From contig JAVBLJ010000018.1 of assembly GCA_031553615.1 (NCBI GenBank), positions 1 to 41,214 on the forward strand: a DNA stretch of 41,214 bases, given 5' to 3'. The stretch comes from WQXF01 sp031553615. Lineage in GTDB: Bacteria; Bacillota; Clostridia; Christensenellales; Aristaeellaceae. This document shows positions 14,760-22,817 of this stretch, in pieces. Position 1 is the first letter of the stretch. Each line of letters opens with the position of its first letter. The notes under the pieces were generated by a model, which had not been told where the DNA came from, searched no databases, and was given only the letters and a program-made list of their open reading frames with translations. A program made the position numbers and the translations under genes.

Positions 14760-16054
14760 TCGAATTCCACCTCCCCCGCCGCCTGGACGATGGCCTCGTC
14801 CTGCTCGGTATCGATGCGGATGTGCGAATGCACGCCCTGCAGGAAGCCCACCAGCGTCATGCACGAAAGCAGCGAGGTGCCGCCCGAGCTGATGAACGGC
14901 ATGGTGATGCCGGTGAGCGGGATCATCTTGATCACGCCCGCGATGATCACGAAGGTTTGGATGCCCAGCATGGCGGTGCAGCCGAAGGCCAGCAGGGCAT
15001 AGAAGGATTGCCGGGAACGCAGCGCAATGGAGAATCCGCGCACCAGCAGCGCCATGTACACCAGAATAACGCACAGGCCGAACACGATGCCAAACTGTTC
15101 GCAGATGACGGCAAAAATGAAGTCGGTATGGTAGGCGGGCACGGTGCGCGGCAGGCCCAGCCCCAGGCCCAGGCCAAAGAGCCCGCCCGAGCCGATGGCC
15201 ATCAGCGCTTGGATGATCTGGTAGCCCTTGCCCAGCGCATCGGCCCAGGGGTTGCGCCAAATGGCCACGCGCACCTTAACGTGGGCGAACATCATGTAAC
15301 CTGCCACCGCCGCTAGCGCGCCGCCGCCCAGGCCGATGCCGGTCATGAGCACGTTGCTGGTGGATACGAAGTAAAGCGCCACACCCGTGAGGTAGTACAT
15401 GAGCGCGGTGCCCAAATCGCGCTGCAGCAGCAGCATGCCCAGGCAGCCCACGATGAAGATGACGGCGGGCATCATGCGGCGCAGGCTGCGGCGCGAGGAA
15501 AAGAACCAGGCCAGCACCAGCAGCATCGCCAGCTTCACCAGCTCGGAGGGCTGAAACATGCCGATCCAGGGCAGGCGCACCCAGGCCTTCGCGCCGTTGT
15601 TCCAGCTGCCGATGACCACCGGCAGCGCCAGCAGCGCCACGCCCACCGGCATCATCAGCCAGCTCAGTGCGCGCCAGCTGCGCACCACCCGCACCAGCAA
15701 AAAGCCCACCAGCATGGTCACCAGGCCCAGCGCGTAGAACTGCGCCTGCTTGATGCCCACATCGGGCACCACGCTGTACAGAATGACGATGCCCACCCCG
15801 CAGAGGAAGTTGGTGAGCGCCATGAGCAGCTGATCGAAGGGGATCAGCTTCGGTATCAATATAGTAGAGATCCAGCACAGCAGCGGCAGCGCGCCCGCCA
15901 TAGCCAGCGCCTGCACATTGACACCCGACGAATAAACGCCCGACGCCTCAGCGCTCGATGGCTTCAGCGCGATGAGCAGCAAGGCCAGCGCTTCAAACAG
16001 CATGACGGCGCTCACCAGCAGCCGGATCGGGTTTTTTTGCTTTGTTCGCGCCAC
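14756..16054 (-). CDS. ftsW: FtsW/RodA/SpoVE-family peptidoglycan glycosyltransferase
   Basis: This is a polytopic SEDS protein of 432 residues with about ten membrane segments, which polymerises lipid II. Family features include GSWNNGAKAWVRLP and MFQPSELVKL, LQRDLGTALMY, HTDFIFAVICEQFG, and the C-terminal PLTGITMPFISSGGTSL. The GTG start at 16054 has AGGAGGTGA immediately upstream and lies 4 nt after the stop of the FHA gene. It sits between FHA and pbpA, the layout of elongation-type clusters, so it may act as RodA; sequence alone does not separate FtsW from RodA here. Confidence 0.93.
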   Translation of the reverse strand: MARTKQKNPIRLLVSAVMLFEALALLLIALKPSSAEASGVYSSGVNVQALAMAGALPLLCWISTILIPKLIPFDQLLMALTNFLCGVGIVILYSVVPDVGIKQAQFYALGLVTMLVGFLLVRVVRSWRALSWLMMPVGVALLALPVVIGSWNNGAKAWVRLPWIGMFQPSELVKLAMLLVLAWFFSSRRSLRRMMPAVIFIVGCLGMLLLQRDLGTALMYYLTGVALYFVSTSNVLMTGIGLGGGALAAVAGYMMFAHVKVRVAIWRNPWADALGKGYQIIQALMAIGSGGLFGLGLGLGLPRTVPAYHTDFIFAVICEQFGIVFGLCVILVYMALLVRGFSIALRSRQSFYALLAFGCTAMLGIQTFVIIAGVIKMIPLTGITMPFISSGGTSLLSCMTLVGFLQGVHSHIRIDTEQDEAIVQAAGEVEFE

Positions 16055-16058
16055 GCTG

Positions 16059-16772
16059 TCACCTCCTCCGCCGCCCGTACACCGGGGCATCGTCCGGATT
16101 CGCATCCCCGTCGCGCCAGGGCTTGGCTCCGCGGGGTGCGTTTTGTTCGTATTCGTCGTATGCGTCGTCCTCGTGACGGCGCCTTTTTTTGCCGCGCTTG
16201 CCGGCCACCGGGCGGGCGCTTATCGGGGGAGCATCGTATTCCTCAGCGCGGCGCGAGCGCTTATCACGCTTGGTTTCGGCTGAATCGGAGCGAATCACGG
16301 CCGGGGTCTGTATGCCTGCAAACAGCCGGAATTGCAGCATCACGCCGCCCAGCGTCACCACGGCGCCGTGCTGCAGGATCGCCTCGCAGCCCTGCGGCAG
16401 CGGTTGGCCATCCACCTGCAGCCGTTCATCGCGGTAGGGCCGCAGATGCAGCCCATCCTCGCGGAATTCGAACACTGCGTGCCGTCCGCCCACGGTGGGG
16501 TGCGGTATGCGCACATCGCAGCCCGTGCCGCTGCCCAGCACGCCCTCTGTGGGCAGCTGGAAGGCTTCGCCGGGCCCCATGCCCTTGCTTTCGCCCGCCA
16601 TGACGTATAGCGTCCCCACATAGCCCGCATCGGGCAGTGCGCTCAGCTTTTTGCGGCGCAGCAGGGAATCCCTGCGCAGCCAGCGCATCGAATGCCAGAC
16701 GATCACCACGCTCAGCGCGGCAAACGCATAGCGCGCGGCCAACAGCAGTAGTTCGTAATACTCGGCGTTCAG
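16059..16772 (-). CDS. Membrane-anchored FHA-domain protein
   Basis: This is a protein of about 227-237 residues with one N-terminal membrane helix, an FHA-like domain at about residues 60-140 (VLGSGTGCDVRIPHPTVGGRHAVFEF would span its core), and a long basic, Arg-rich C-terminal tail. FHA domains usually bind phosphothreonine. Here the conserved Arg of the GR motif is Ser, and the Ser before x-x-His is Gly, so phosphopeptide binding may be lost. The gene heads the ftsW-pbpA operon. The start is a problem: the first orthodox start is a TTG at 16742 with no ribosome site. A CTG at 16772 is preceded by GGAGGG with good spacing and restores the first part of the helix, so I extended to it. Confidence 0.75.
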   Translation of the reverse strand: MNAEYYELLLLAARYAFAALSVVIVWHSMRWLRRDSLLRRKKLSALPDAGYVGTLYVMAGESKGMGPGEAFQLPTEGVLGSGTGCDVRIPHPTVGGRHAVFEFREDGLHLRPYRDERLQVDGQPLPQGCEAILQHGAVVTLGGVMLQFRLFAGIQTPAVIRSDSAETKRDKRSRRAEEYDAPPISARPVAGKRGKKRRRHEDDAYDEYEQNAPRGAKPWRDGDANPDDAPVYGRRRR

Positions 16773-16796
16773 ACGGATTCCCTCCCTTCGGGTCGC

Positions 16797-16878
16797 GGTA
16801 TGCCTTCAATGAGTAAGTATAAGGGCTGGGGGTTTAGGGGATATTTCAACCGGCTGGGTATACCTCCCCTGGTATGCC
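16797..16878. promoter_or_regulatory. Repeated GGTATRCC motif upstream of the FHA-ftsW-pbpA operon
   Basis: GGTATGCC occurs at 16797-16804 and 16871-16878, and the perfect palindrome GGTATACC at 16857-16864, all between the operon's likely promoter and its first gene. A regulator site is possible; nothing more can be said. Confidence 0.3.
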
Positions 16879-16897
16879 GATTCGACGGTAACGGCTA

Positions 16898-16906
16898 ATT
16901 ATAGCA
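16898..16906 (-). promoter_or_regulatory. Extended -10 promoter for the FHA-ftsW-pbpA operon
   Basis: On the minus strand TGCTATAAT is a perfect extended -10 element. No good -35 box stands at the right distance, which is usual for extended -10 promoters. It leaves a leader of about 120 nt. Confidence 0.5.
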
Positions 16907-17053
16907 TATAAATGCGCCTATAAAACCCCAACAGTCAAAAAATGCATGCGCATGGGGATCATTCCCTTCCAAAGGGCATCGACCGGGGCCAATTATGAAG
17001 TTTATTTCATGTGTTTATTAAGCGTTTTCACGCTAAGCTTAAGCTGTGAAGCA
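16907..17053. other. Non-coding spacer between divergent transcription units
   Basis: The gap between the FHA operon and the CAP-domain gene is AT-rich compared with its surroundings and carries the promoters of both units. I see a short inverted repeat AGCG/CGCT near 17020-17033 and no gene. Confidence 0.5.
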
Positions 17054-17083
17054 TTGACGACGCTGGTGTTTGCTGGTTATAAT
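17054..17083 (+). promoter_or_regulatory. Sigma-A promoter of the CAP/SH3 gene
   Basis: TTGACG (17054-17059) and TATAAT (17078-17083) are 18 bp apart, giving a leader of about 135 nt before the start at 17227. Confidence 0.65.
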
Positions 17084-17226
17084 CGTGCTGTTGGTAACAC
17101 AAACGAAACAAATTAATTACAAAAATGTTACGCGACGGCTCCCTGGGTCTCCCGGCACAAATGCCCAGCCCATTCCCAACACAACCCGCCTTTAACACAT
17201 TCCACCTCCGAAAGGATGACTTACAA

Positions 17227-18384
17227 ATGATGACCATGGACAACGCTTCCCGGGTATTGCACCGCGCACTGCAACTGCTGATCGCCGTCGTCGTGCTGAT
17301 CGCCGCGTCCCTGATCATCGTATCCCCCACCATCACATTTGCGGAGAGCACCTCACAGGTCTCCGAGGTGATCCGCTTGGTCAACGTCGAGCGAGAAAAG
17401 GCGGGCCTCCAGCCGCTGGTAGCGGACGTTCAATTGCTGACCGCCGCCACCGTGCGCGCCAAGGAGGCCGCCAGCCTCTTCTCGCACTCCCGGCCCAACG
17501 GCACCAAGTGGAAAACCGTGTTTGACGATCTTGGCCTCACCTTCTACAGCCAGGGGGAAAACCTTGCATATGGCCAGCGCAGCGCTAAAGCTGTGGTGCG
17601 CGCATGGATGGCCAGCCCCGCGCACCGCAATAATATACTGGATAGCACCTTCGAACGCATCGCCGTGGCCCAATACCGCGCGAAGGGAACCCCCTATTGG
17701 AGCCTGTTGTTTGCGCGCAGCACGCCGCTGCCCCGCGTGATCGATGGCGATTCGTTGGCCTACAAGGGCAACGCGTTGAGCGTAGGTCACACAGCGGTGG
17801 TCATCGATCGCAATATAGCCCTGCGCACCGTTGGCGCCGCCGTGGGCCGCGCGGTGTTTGAAGCCCCGGAGAGCAGCATAGTCACGGTGCTGGAACTCGA
17901 GCCGGGTTGGGCCCGCGTAGAAACCGAAAGCGGCATGCGCGGCTGGGCCAGCACCAAGTACCTGGCCCATTGGAACCTGGCCCTCGCGCACCGTGATGCC
18001 CCGGCCTCCACGCAGGTAGCGCTGCTAGCCTCGGCTTCCCTGGATCATTCGATGCTCGTACGCGGCCGCCCCTATACCGCCGAGCAGGAGCCCGCCGTTC
18101 CCTCCGCAATGCCCCTGCCCGCCTTGGCCAAAGCCCGACCCGCCAACGCCGGGGAGCCCAAGCAAACGCCCCTTGCCGAAAAAAAGGAACAGTCCACGCG
18201 CATCGCGCAGGTGATCGATCGCGATCTAAACCTGCGAGACGCGGGCAGCGCCTGCGCCGAGGTGGTGCGTGTCATAAAGCAGGGCGCTACGTTGACCATA
18301 CTCGAGGCGTACTCGGGCTGGGCGCATGTCCGCCTCTCTGATGGCACTGAGGGCTGGGCCAGCATGAAGTACCTCGCAGAATAA
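17227..18384 (+). CDS. Secreted CAP-domain protein with two bacterial SH3 repeats
   Basis: This 385-residue protein begins with a signal or anchor helix (LLIAVVVLIAASLIIVSP, about 15-35). A CAP (SCP/PR1) domain follows at about 45-170, with VNVEREKAGL, FSHSRPNG, GENLAYG and AWMASPAHRNNILD. Two SH3b modules come next, at about 190-245 and 325-385, each ending in the same signature: GWARVETESGMRGWASTKYL and GWAHVRLSDGTEGWASMKYL. A Pro/Ala-rich linker joins them. SH3b repeats suggest retention in the cell wall. The CAP family includes the spore-coat/YkwD proteins of sporeformers, and the function here is unknown. AAAGGA stands 10 nt before the ATG pair at 17227/17230. Confidence 0.85.
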   Translation: MMTMDNASRVLHRALQLLIAVVVLIAASLIIVSPTITFAESTSQVSEVIRLVNVEREKAGLQPLVADVQLLTAATVRAKEAASLFSHSRPNGTKWKTVFDDLGLTFYSQGENLAYGQRSAKAVVRAWMASPAHRNNILDSTFERIAVAQYRAKGTPYWSLLFARSTPLPRVIDGDSLAYKGNALSVGHTAVVIDRNIALRTVGAAVGRAVFEAPESSIVTVLELEPGWARVETESGMRGWASTKYLAHWNLALAHRDAPASTQVALLASASLDHSMLVRGRPYTAEQEPAVPSAMPLPALAKARPANAGEPKQTPLAEKKEQSTRIAQVIDRDLNLRDAGSACAEVVRVIKQGATLTILEAYSGWAHVRLSDGTEGWASMKYLAE

Positions 18385-18473
18385 CCGCGCTGCGCCAGCG
18401 GAACAGCCCACACCGGAGGGGTTCCTTCCGCGATCTATTGCGTGAAATCTAACGAGGAGTAGTATTATGCAAT

Positions 18474-18500
18474 CCGCATCCGAAAGGGCGCGGTTTTTTT
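18474..18500 (+). terminator. Rho-independent terminator after the CAP/SH3 gene
   Basis: The hairpin CCGCATCC-GAAA-GGGCGCGG, with a GNRA-type loop and one mismatch, is followed by seven T residues. It lies about 90 bp after the stop codon. Confidence 0.65.
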
Positions 18501-18544
18501 GTGCCTTTTTGTATCTTCGTTCACGGCGTTCGGCGGGAGCAATG

Positions 18545-18569
18545 CTTTTTCGTATCGTATCGCATACTT
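18545..18569 (+). promoter_or_regulatory. Possible forespore (sigma-G-like) promoter of the ger operon
   Basis: CATACTT (18563-18569) matches the sigma-G -10 consensus CATACTA at six of seven positions. A weak GCAATG-type -35 lies about 18 bp upstream. Germination-receptor operons are normally transcribed in the forespore, which makes the position meaningful. The -35 box is poor. Confidence 0.3.
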
Positions 18570-18692
18570 CTTGCGAACACAGCCACACTATTCCTGCTAT
18601 AGGAGGGTTTTCACTGCCTCCAGATTCCAGGTCTCAGCACCCGAACACGATGCCCACCCAAACACAACGCCCAATAAAGGGGGAGCTTTCCA

Positions 18693-20228
18693 TTGCATAG
18701 TGCGCCGGACATTGCCGAAAAGGTAAACGCACGGGTGGTCGCCTCGTTGCAGGATAACCTCACCCTGATCCGGAGCACGCTGCGCATGCCGCGCAACCGG
18801 GATTGCGTGGTGCGCGAATTCGTGGTGGCCGGCGAGCGGGCCGCTTTGCTGTATATCGATGGGCTGACCAACCGCGCCGCGCTGGAAATGCACGTGCTGG
18901 AGCCCTGCATGCGCTGGAGCGAAACCGCGCGCGAAACGCCGCCCGATCTCATCACCTACCTGGCCGAACGGGTGCTGAGCATTTACGACCTGCGCACCTC
19001 CAGCGACATGGATGAATGCATCCACAACCTGCTCAACCACAAGGCGCTGATGCTGGTAAACGGCTGCGATTCCGCGCTGATGCTGGAATCGCGTTGGATG
19101 CAGCGGCGCACCGTCGATCGGCCCATCAACGAATCCGTGGTGCTGGGCGCGCAGGAGGGGTTTGTGGAAAACCTACGCGCCAACCTTGCGCTGGTGCGCG
19201 CGGGCGTGCACTCGCCACGCCTGGTGACCGAGATGCTCGATCTCGGCAAGGGGATTCCCACCCAGTGCGCGGTGATGTACCTGGACGGCGTGGCCGAGGA
19301 GACCGTGGTGCAGGAGGTGCTGCGCCGTATCCGCGGCGTAGCGATGGACTACGTGCCCGGCGTGGGGCATCTGGAGCAGCTCATCGAGGATCACCCCTTC
19401 TCGATCTACCCGCAAATCTGCTCCACCGAGCGGTCCGATCGCGCGTGCTCCTTCCTGCTGGAAGGGCAAGTGCTGGTATTCGTGGATGGTTCGCCGCTGG
19501 CCCTGGCCATGCCGGTCACCCTGCTGCACATCATGCATACCCCCGACGACACCTCGATGCGCTGGCAATTTGGCACGTTCCTGCGGCTGATCCGCACGGC
19601 GGGCATGTACGCGGCCATGTTCATGCCGGGCATCTACCTGGCGCTGGTCGTGCATCATCATCAGGCCATCCCTAGCGTGTTCCTCTCCTCGCTCTACGAA
19701 GCCCAGGCACGCATGCCGCTGCCCCTGGTGGTGGAGGCGCTGGTGATGATCGTGTCGTTCCACCTCATCAACGAGGCCAGCACCCGCGTGCCCGGCACCT
19801 TGGGCTCGTCGCTGGGCGTAGTCAGCGCGCTGATATTGGGCCAGGCGGCGGTGACTGCCGACCTCGCCAGCCCGTTCATGATCATTGTGGTTGCGGTATC
19901 CGGCTTGGGCATGTTTGCGGTGCCCGATTTTGCGCTGGGCATGGGGCTGAAGATACGGCAGCTGCTGTACGTGCTGGTCGCCAACTTCTGGGGCCTATAT
20001 GGAATGATACTTCTCTACCTGCTGCTGCAAACCAACCTGGGCATGCTCCATTCGTTTGGTGTGCCCTACTACGCGCCCATCTCGCCGCCGCGCCCACACA
20101 ACCCCGATCTGCTGGTGCGGTATCCGCTATGGAAGCAACGGCTGCGCGGCTTCTATGCGCAGGCCGGGCAAAGGGTACGCGCATGGGGACGGGTGCGCAG
20201 CTGGGATCGCCCCGGCAAAAAACGCTAG
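18693..20228 (+). CDS. gerA: Spore germination receptor subunit A (GerA family)
   Basis: This 511-residue protein matches the GerA family. A large soluble N-terminal region (about 1-290; DNLTLIRSTLRMP, REFVVAGERAALLYIDGL) is followed by about five membrane helices from PGIYLALVVHHHQAIP onward, and a short basic tail. It forms the nutrient-sensing germination receptor in the spore inner membrane with the B and C subunits encoded downstream. The TTG start at 18693 is supported by GGGGGAG about 8 nt upstream and by the absence of a better ATG. It is the first gene of gerA-gerB-gerC. Subfamily (GerA, GerB or GerK type) and the germinant cannot be told. Confidence 0.92.
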   Translation: MHSAPDIAEKVNARVVASLQDNLTLIRSTLRMPRNRDCVVREFVVAGERAALLYIDGLTNRAALEMHVLEPCMRWSETARETPPDLITYLAERVLSIYDLRTSSDMDECIHNLLNHKALMLVNGCDSALMLESRWMQRRTVDRPINESVVLGAQEGFVENLRANLALVRAGVHSPRLVTEMLDLGKGIPTQCAVMYLDGVAEETVVQEVLRRIRGVAMDYVPGVGHLEQLIEDHPFSIYPQICSTERSDRACSFLLEGQVLVFVDGSPLALAMPVTLLHIMHTPDDTSMRWQFGTFLRLIRTAGMYAAMFMPGIYLALVVHHHQAIPSVFLSSLYEAQARMPLPLVVEALVMIVSFHLINEASTRVPGTLGSSLGVVSALILGQAAVTADLASPFMIIVVAVSGLGMFAVPDFALGMGLKIRQLLYVLVANFWGLYGMILLYLLLQTNLGMLHSFGVPYYAPISPPRPHNPDLLVRYPLWKQRLRGFYAQAGQRVRAWGRVRSWDRPGKKR

Positions 20229-20249
20229 CCCGGCTTTCTTTCCCTTTAG

Positions 20250-20317
20250 GGCCAACACATTTGCACGGCCAACGCATTTGCACGGCCAACACATTTGCTC
20301 GGTCAACGCATTTGCAG
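20250..20317. repeat. 17-bp tandem repeat, four units, between gerA and gerB
   Basis: Units start at 20250, 20267, 20284 and 20301 with consensus GGCCAACRCATTTGCAC. The repeat with its preceding CAC closely resembles the terminal repeat of the dispersed element: copy E starts CACGGCCAAAGCATTTA, and this array contains CACGGCCAACGCATTTG, a match at 15 of 17 positions. Confidence 0.85.
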
Positions 20318-20366
20318 CCCCCAACAATCGCGCGCCGCGCAGGCCGTGTAAAGCGAGGTTACGCCC

Positions 20367-21557
20367 ATGAACGCCAATCCACCCCCCGCGCCGCGCAAGG
20401 CTGACCTAACCCCTCGGCAACAGCGGGCGCGCGCCGAGATACAGGGGCATGCGTGGATGTGTGCCCTCATGGTGTTTACGCAGCTATGGATCTACGGCAA
20501 CGCGCGCCTGGCCCTGGAAAACGGCGCGGCAGCCTGGTGGTCTGCCGCGCTGTGCCTGGCGGGCGGCGCGGCCGTATGGCTCCCGGTGCAGCTGCTCCTG
20601 CGCGCGCACCCAGGGCAGGGCTTGTGCGAAGCGTTGACCGAGGCGGCGGGCCCGTGGGCGGGCGGCGCGATGAACGCCTGGCTGGGCTTTTTGCTGGCGC
20701 TGGATGCGGTGCTATGTCAGTTCACGCTCATCGGCCTGTGTGCGGAATTTCTGCTGCTGGAATTCACCGCCCGCCACATCGGCATTCTTACAGCCGTGGG
20801 GCTGGGGGCTACATTCATCCTGGGCGGACCCGTGGGCGCAGCCCGCCTCGCGTTTCGCATGCGAAAGCGCCTCGGGATCGGCTTCGTGCTGGCGCTGGCC
20901 CTGCTGCTGAGCAATGCCTCGGGCTCCAACCTTTTCCCCCTGGCAGGGCATGGCGTAGCGCCCAGCCTGGGCAACGGCTTGCTGGCGGGGAGCGCCTGCT
21001 GCTCCATTTGCGTGCTGGGGTTCGCCACCGCCCGCGCAGAGAATATGCCCCCGCAGGGCACCGCCCACCGGGGCTCCTTGGCCGGGTGGCTCGCGCTGGG
21101 CGGCTGTGCGCTGGCGATCGTCGTCATGCTGCTGGGCTTTGCGCTGGCGCAGCCGCCCTCCCCGGGGGTGCACGAGGTCGGCTGGCAATTTCGGCTGCTG
21201 ATGTCCTCCTCCACTTTGAATCGCACGGCCGAGGTGCGCACCGTGTTCGTGCTGCTTCAAGCCTGCCTGCTGCTCATCGCGGCCCAGAGCACGCTGTCCG
21301 TGAGCCACCAGGCGTTGCAGGCGGCCCGACCCGGCCTGTCCAAACGGATTCCACAAGCCCTGCTATGCGCCGCGCTGCTGCTGGCGGCGTGGTTTTATAC
21401 GCCGGATCGCAACCGGCTGCTGCTGCAATTCCTGCATTGGCGGTTACCGGCCATGGTCCTTCCGCTCTGGGTCGCCTGGGCCGTGGACGCGGTGCGCCGG
21501 AAGCGCAAAAAGGGTGCCCAGAACGCGGAAACATACGTCAAGGGGGGAAACGTATGA
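20367..21557 (+). CDS. gerB: Spore germination receptor subunit B (GerAB-type permease)
   Basis: This 396-residue integral membrane protein has about ten hydrophobic segments and the layout of the endospore-germination permease family (APC superfamily), which forms the germinant-binding transmembrane subunit. Examples are WWSAALCLAGGAAVWLPV, AWLGFLLALDAVLCQFTLIG and the C-terminal RLPAMVLPLWVAWAVDAVRR. It follows gerA after 138 bp containing a four-unit tandem repeat, and its stop codon overlaps the gerC start by 4 nt (ATGA). The N-terminus is polar and proline-rich. Similarity to the family is modest by eye, so operon context carries part of the call. Confidence 0.87.
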   Translation: MNANPPPAPRKADLTPRQQRARAEIQGHAWMCALMVFTQLWIYGNARLALENGAAAWWSAALCLAGGAAVWLPVQLLLRAHPGQGLCEALTEAAGPWAGGAMNAWLGFLLALDAVLCQFTLIGLCAEFLLLEFTARHIGILTAVGLGATFILGGPVGAARLAFRMRKRLGIGFVLALALLLSNASGSNLFPLAGHGVAPSLGNGLLAGSACCSICVLGFATARAENMPPQGTAHRGSLAGWLALGGCALAIVVMLLGFALAQPPSPGVHEVGWQFRLLMSSSTLNRTAEVRTVFVLLQACLLLIAAQSTLSVSHQALQAARPGLSKRIPQALLCAALLLAAWFYTPDRNRLLLQFLHWRLPAMVLPLWVAWAVDAVRRKRKKGAQNAETYVKGGNV

Positions 21558-22792
21558 AGCGCATGGCGATCCTGGCGGCTTTGCTGTTGTCCATCCTGCC
21601 CGTGCTCTCCGGCTGCGATTCCGCCATAGATTTGGATGAACGCTCCTTCGTGTTCGTCGTGACCCTGGATGCGGTGGACGATGGCAAACTGCGCGTGGGC
21701 ATACAGATCGCTTCGGGCACGCAGAGCCTAAACGAGAGCAGCGCGGGCAGCATGAGCGGAACCGATGAAGGTTCTTCGGGCTCCGGTGGCGGCGCGTCGC
21801 AGGGCGGGGCCGGGCATTCACCCACCAGCCCCAGCCACCTGCAGCAGGGCGCATACTACCTCATCAGCACGGTGGGGCAGGATTATTGGCAGGCGCTGAT
21901 GCTGCTGCACGCCACCATCCCTCGCAAGCTGGATTTTTCCCACGTGCGTGAGGTGCTGTTCTCCGAACGGCTGGCGCGCTCCGAAGCGTTTACCGGGCTA
22001 CTCCTTGCGCTGATGACGACGCAGAGCATGCGCGAATCGGCGTACGTGGCGGTTGTCCAGGGCGACGCGCTGGATTTTGCCGCGCATCAGCAGAGCTTTT
22101 TGGGCTCGCGGCTCTCCGAATATATCGACAGCCGCATGAGGAACGCGGAGTACTACGGCTTCGTGGCCGACGCGACGCTGGCGGAAACCTGGCAAAACTT
22201 GCGCGCCAATCGCCAGGATACGCTGGTCAGCTTCGCGGCCGTCAACGATTTTTCCACGCCTCGCGCGCTCACCGCCGGTCGGCCGCTGGACGACCTGCCC
22301 GGGCACCTGCCGCGCACCAGCATCAACCAAACCGAGTACATGGGCGCGGCGATGATTGGCCGCGACGGCATGGTGGGCACCCTGACCGGATACGGCATGG
22401 AGCTGACCCATCTGCTGCGCGGCGGCTACCAAACCCTTTTTTATAAAAGCGAGAACACGGCGGCCAAGATCGTGAAAAAGCGCGCGCCCCGGCTGCGCGT
22501 CGAGCGGCGGGGCGAACGCTTCCGCATGGAGATAGACGTCTACCTGCTGGCTTGGTACGGGCTATTCCCGCAGTCCTCCGCGCTGGATAAGCTGGAGGCG
22601 GAACTACGCGAGGAATGCCTGCGCCAAGTGCAGTTCTTCCAGGCGCAAAGGTTCGACCCCCTCGGCTTCGGCCGGGCGGCGGTGCGTTTTTTCCCCACCC
22701 AGGAAGCGTGGGAGGCATTCGATTGGCGCGAAGCCTTCGCCCAGGCCGAGGTGATCATCCGCGTTCACGTCGAAGAGAGCGATCCGGTCTAG
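21554..22792 (+). CDS. gerC: Spore germination receptor lipoprotein subunit C (Ger(x)C)
   Basis: This 412-residue lipoprotein has a signal peptide ending in the lipobox LSGC (Cys about residue 20), followed by AIDLDERSFVFVVTLD, typical of Ger(x)C N-termini. A Ser/Gly-rich disordered insert occupies about residues 60-90 (SGTDEGSSGSGGGASQGG). Later landmarks are DFSHVREVLFSERLA, AAMIGRDGMVGTL and the C-terminal domain ending in FDWREAFAQAEVIIRVHV. It anchors on the outer face of the spore inner membrane and completes the GerABC receptor. A GGGGGGAAA ribosome site lies within the end of gerB. The Ser/Gly insert is longer than I would expect for the family. Confidence 0.9.
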   Translation: MKRMAILAALLLSILPVLSGCDSAIDLDERSFVFVVTLDAVDDGKLRVGIQIASGTQSLNESSAGSMSGTDEGSSGSGGGASQGGAGHSPTSPSHLQQGAYYLISTVGQDYWQALMLLHATIPRKLDFSHVREVLFSERLARSEAFTGLLLALMTTQSMRESAYVAVVQGDALDFAAHQQSFLGSRLSEYIDSRMRNAEYYGFVADATLAETWQNLRANRQDTLVSFAAVNDFSTPRALTAGRPLDDLPGHLPRTSINQTEYMGAAMIGRDGMVGTLTGYGMELTHLLRGGYQTLFYKSENTAAKIVKKRAPRLRVERRGERFRMEIDVYLLAWYGLFPQSSALDKLEAELREECLRQVQFFQAQRFDPLGFGRAAVRFFPTQEAWEAFDWREAFAQAEVIIRVHVEESDPV

Positions 22793-22817
22793 CGGGCGCG
22801 GGGCCTGCCGCTCTCCC

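Noticed and set aside
20250..20317. CRISPR-like array
   Set aside because: The 17-bp units abut directly with no unique spacers, and there are no cas genes.
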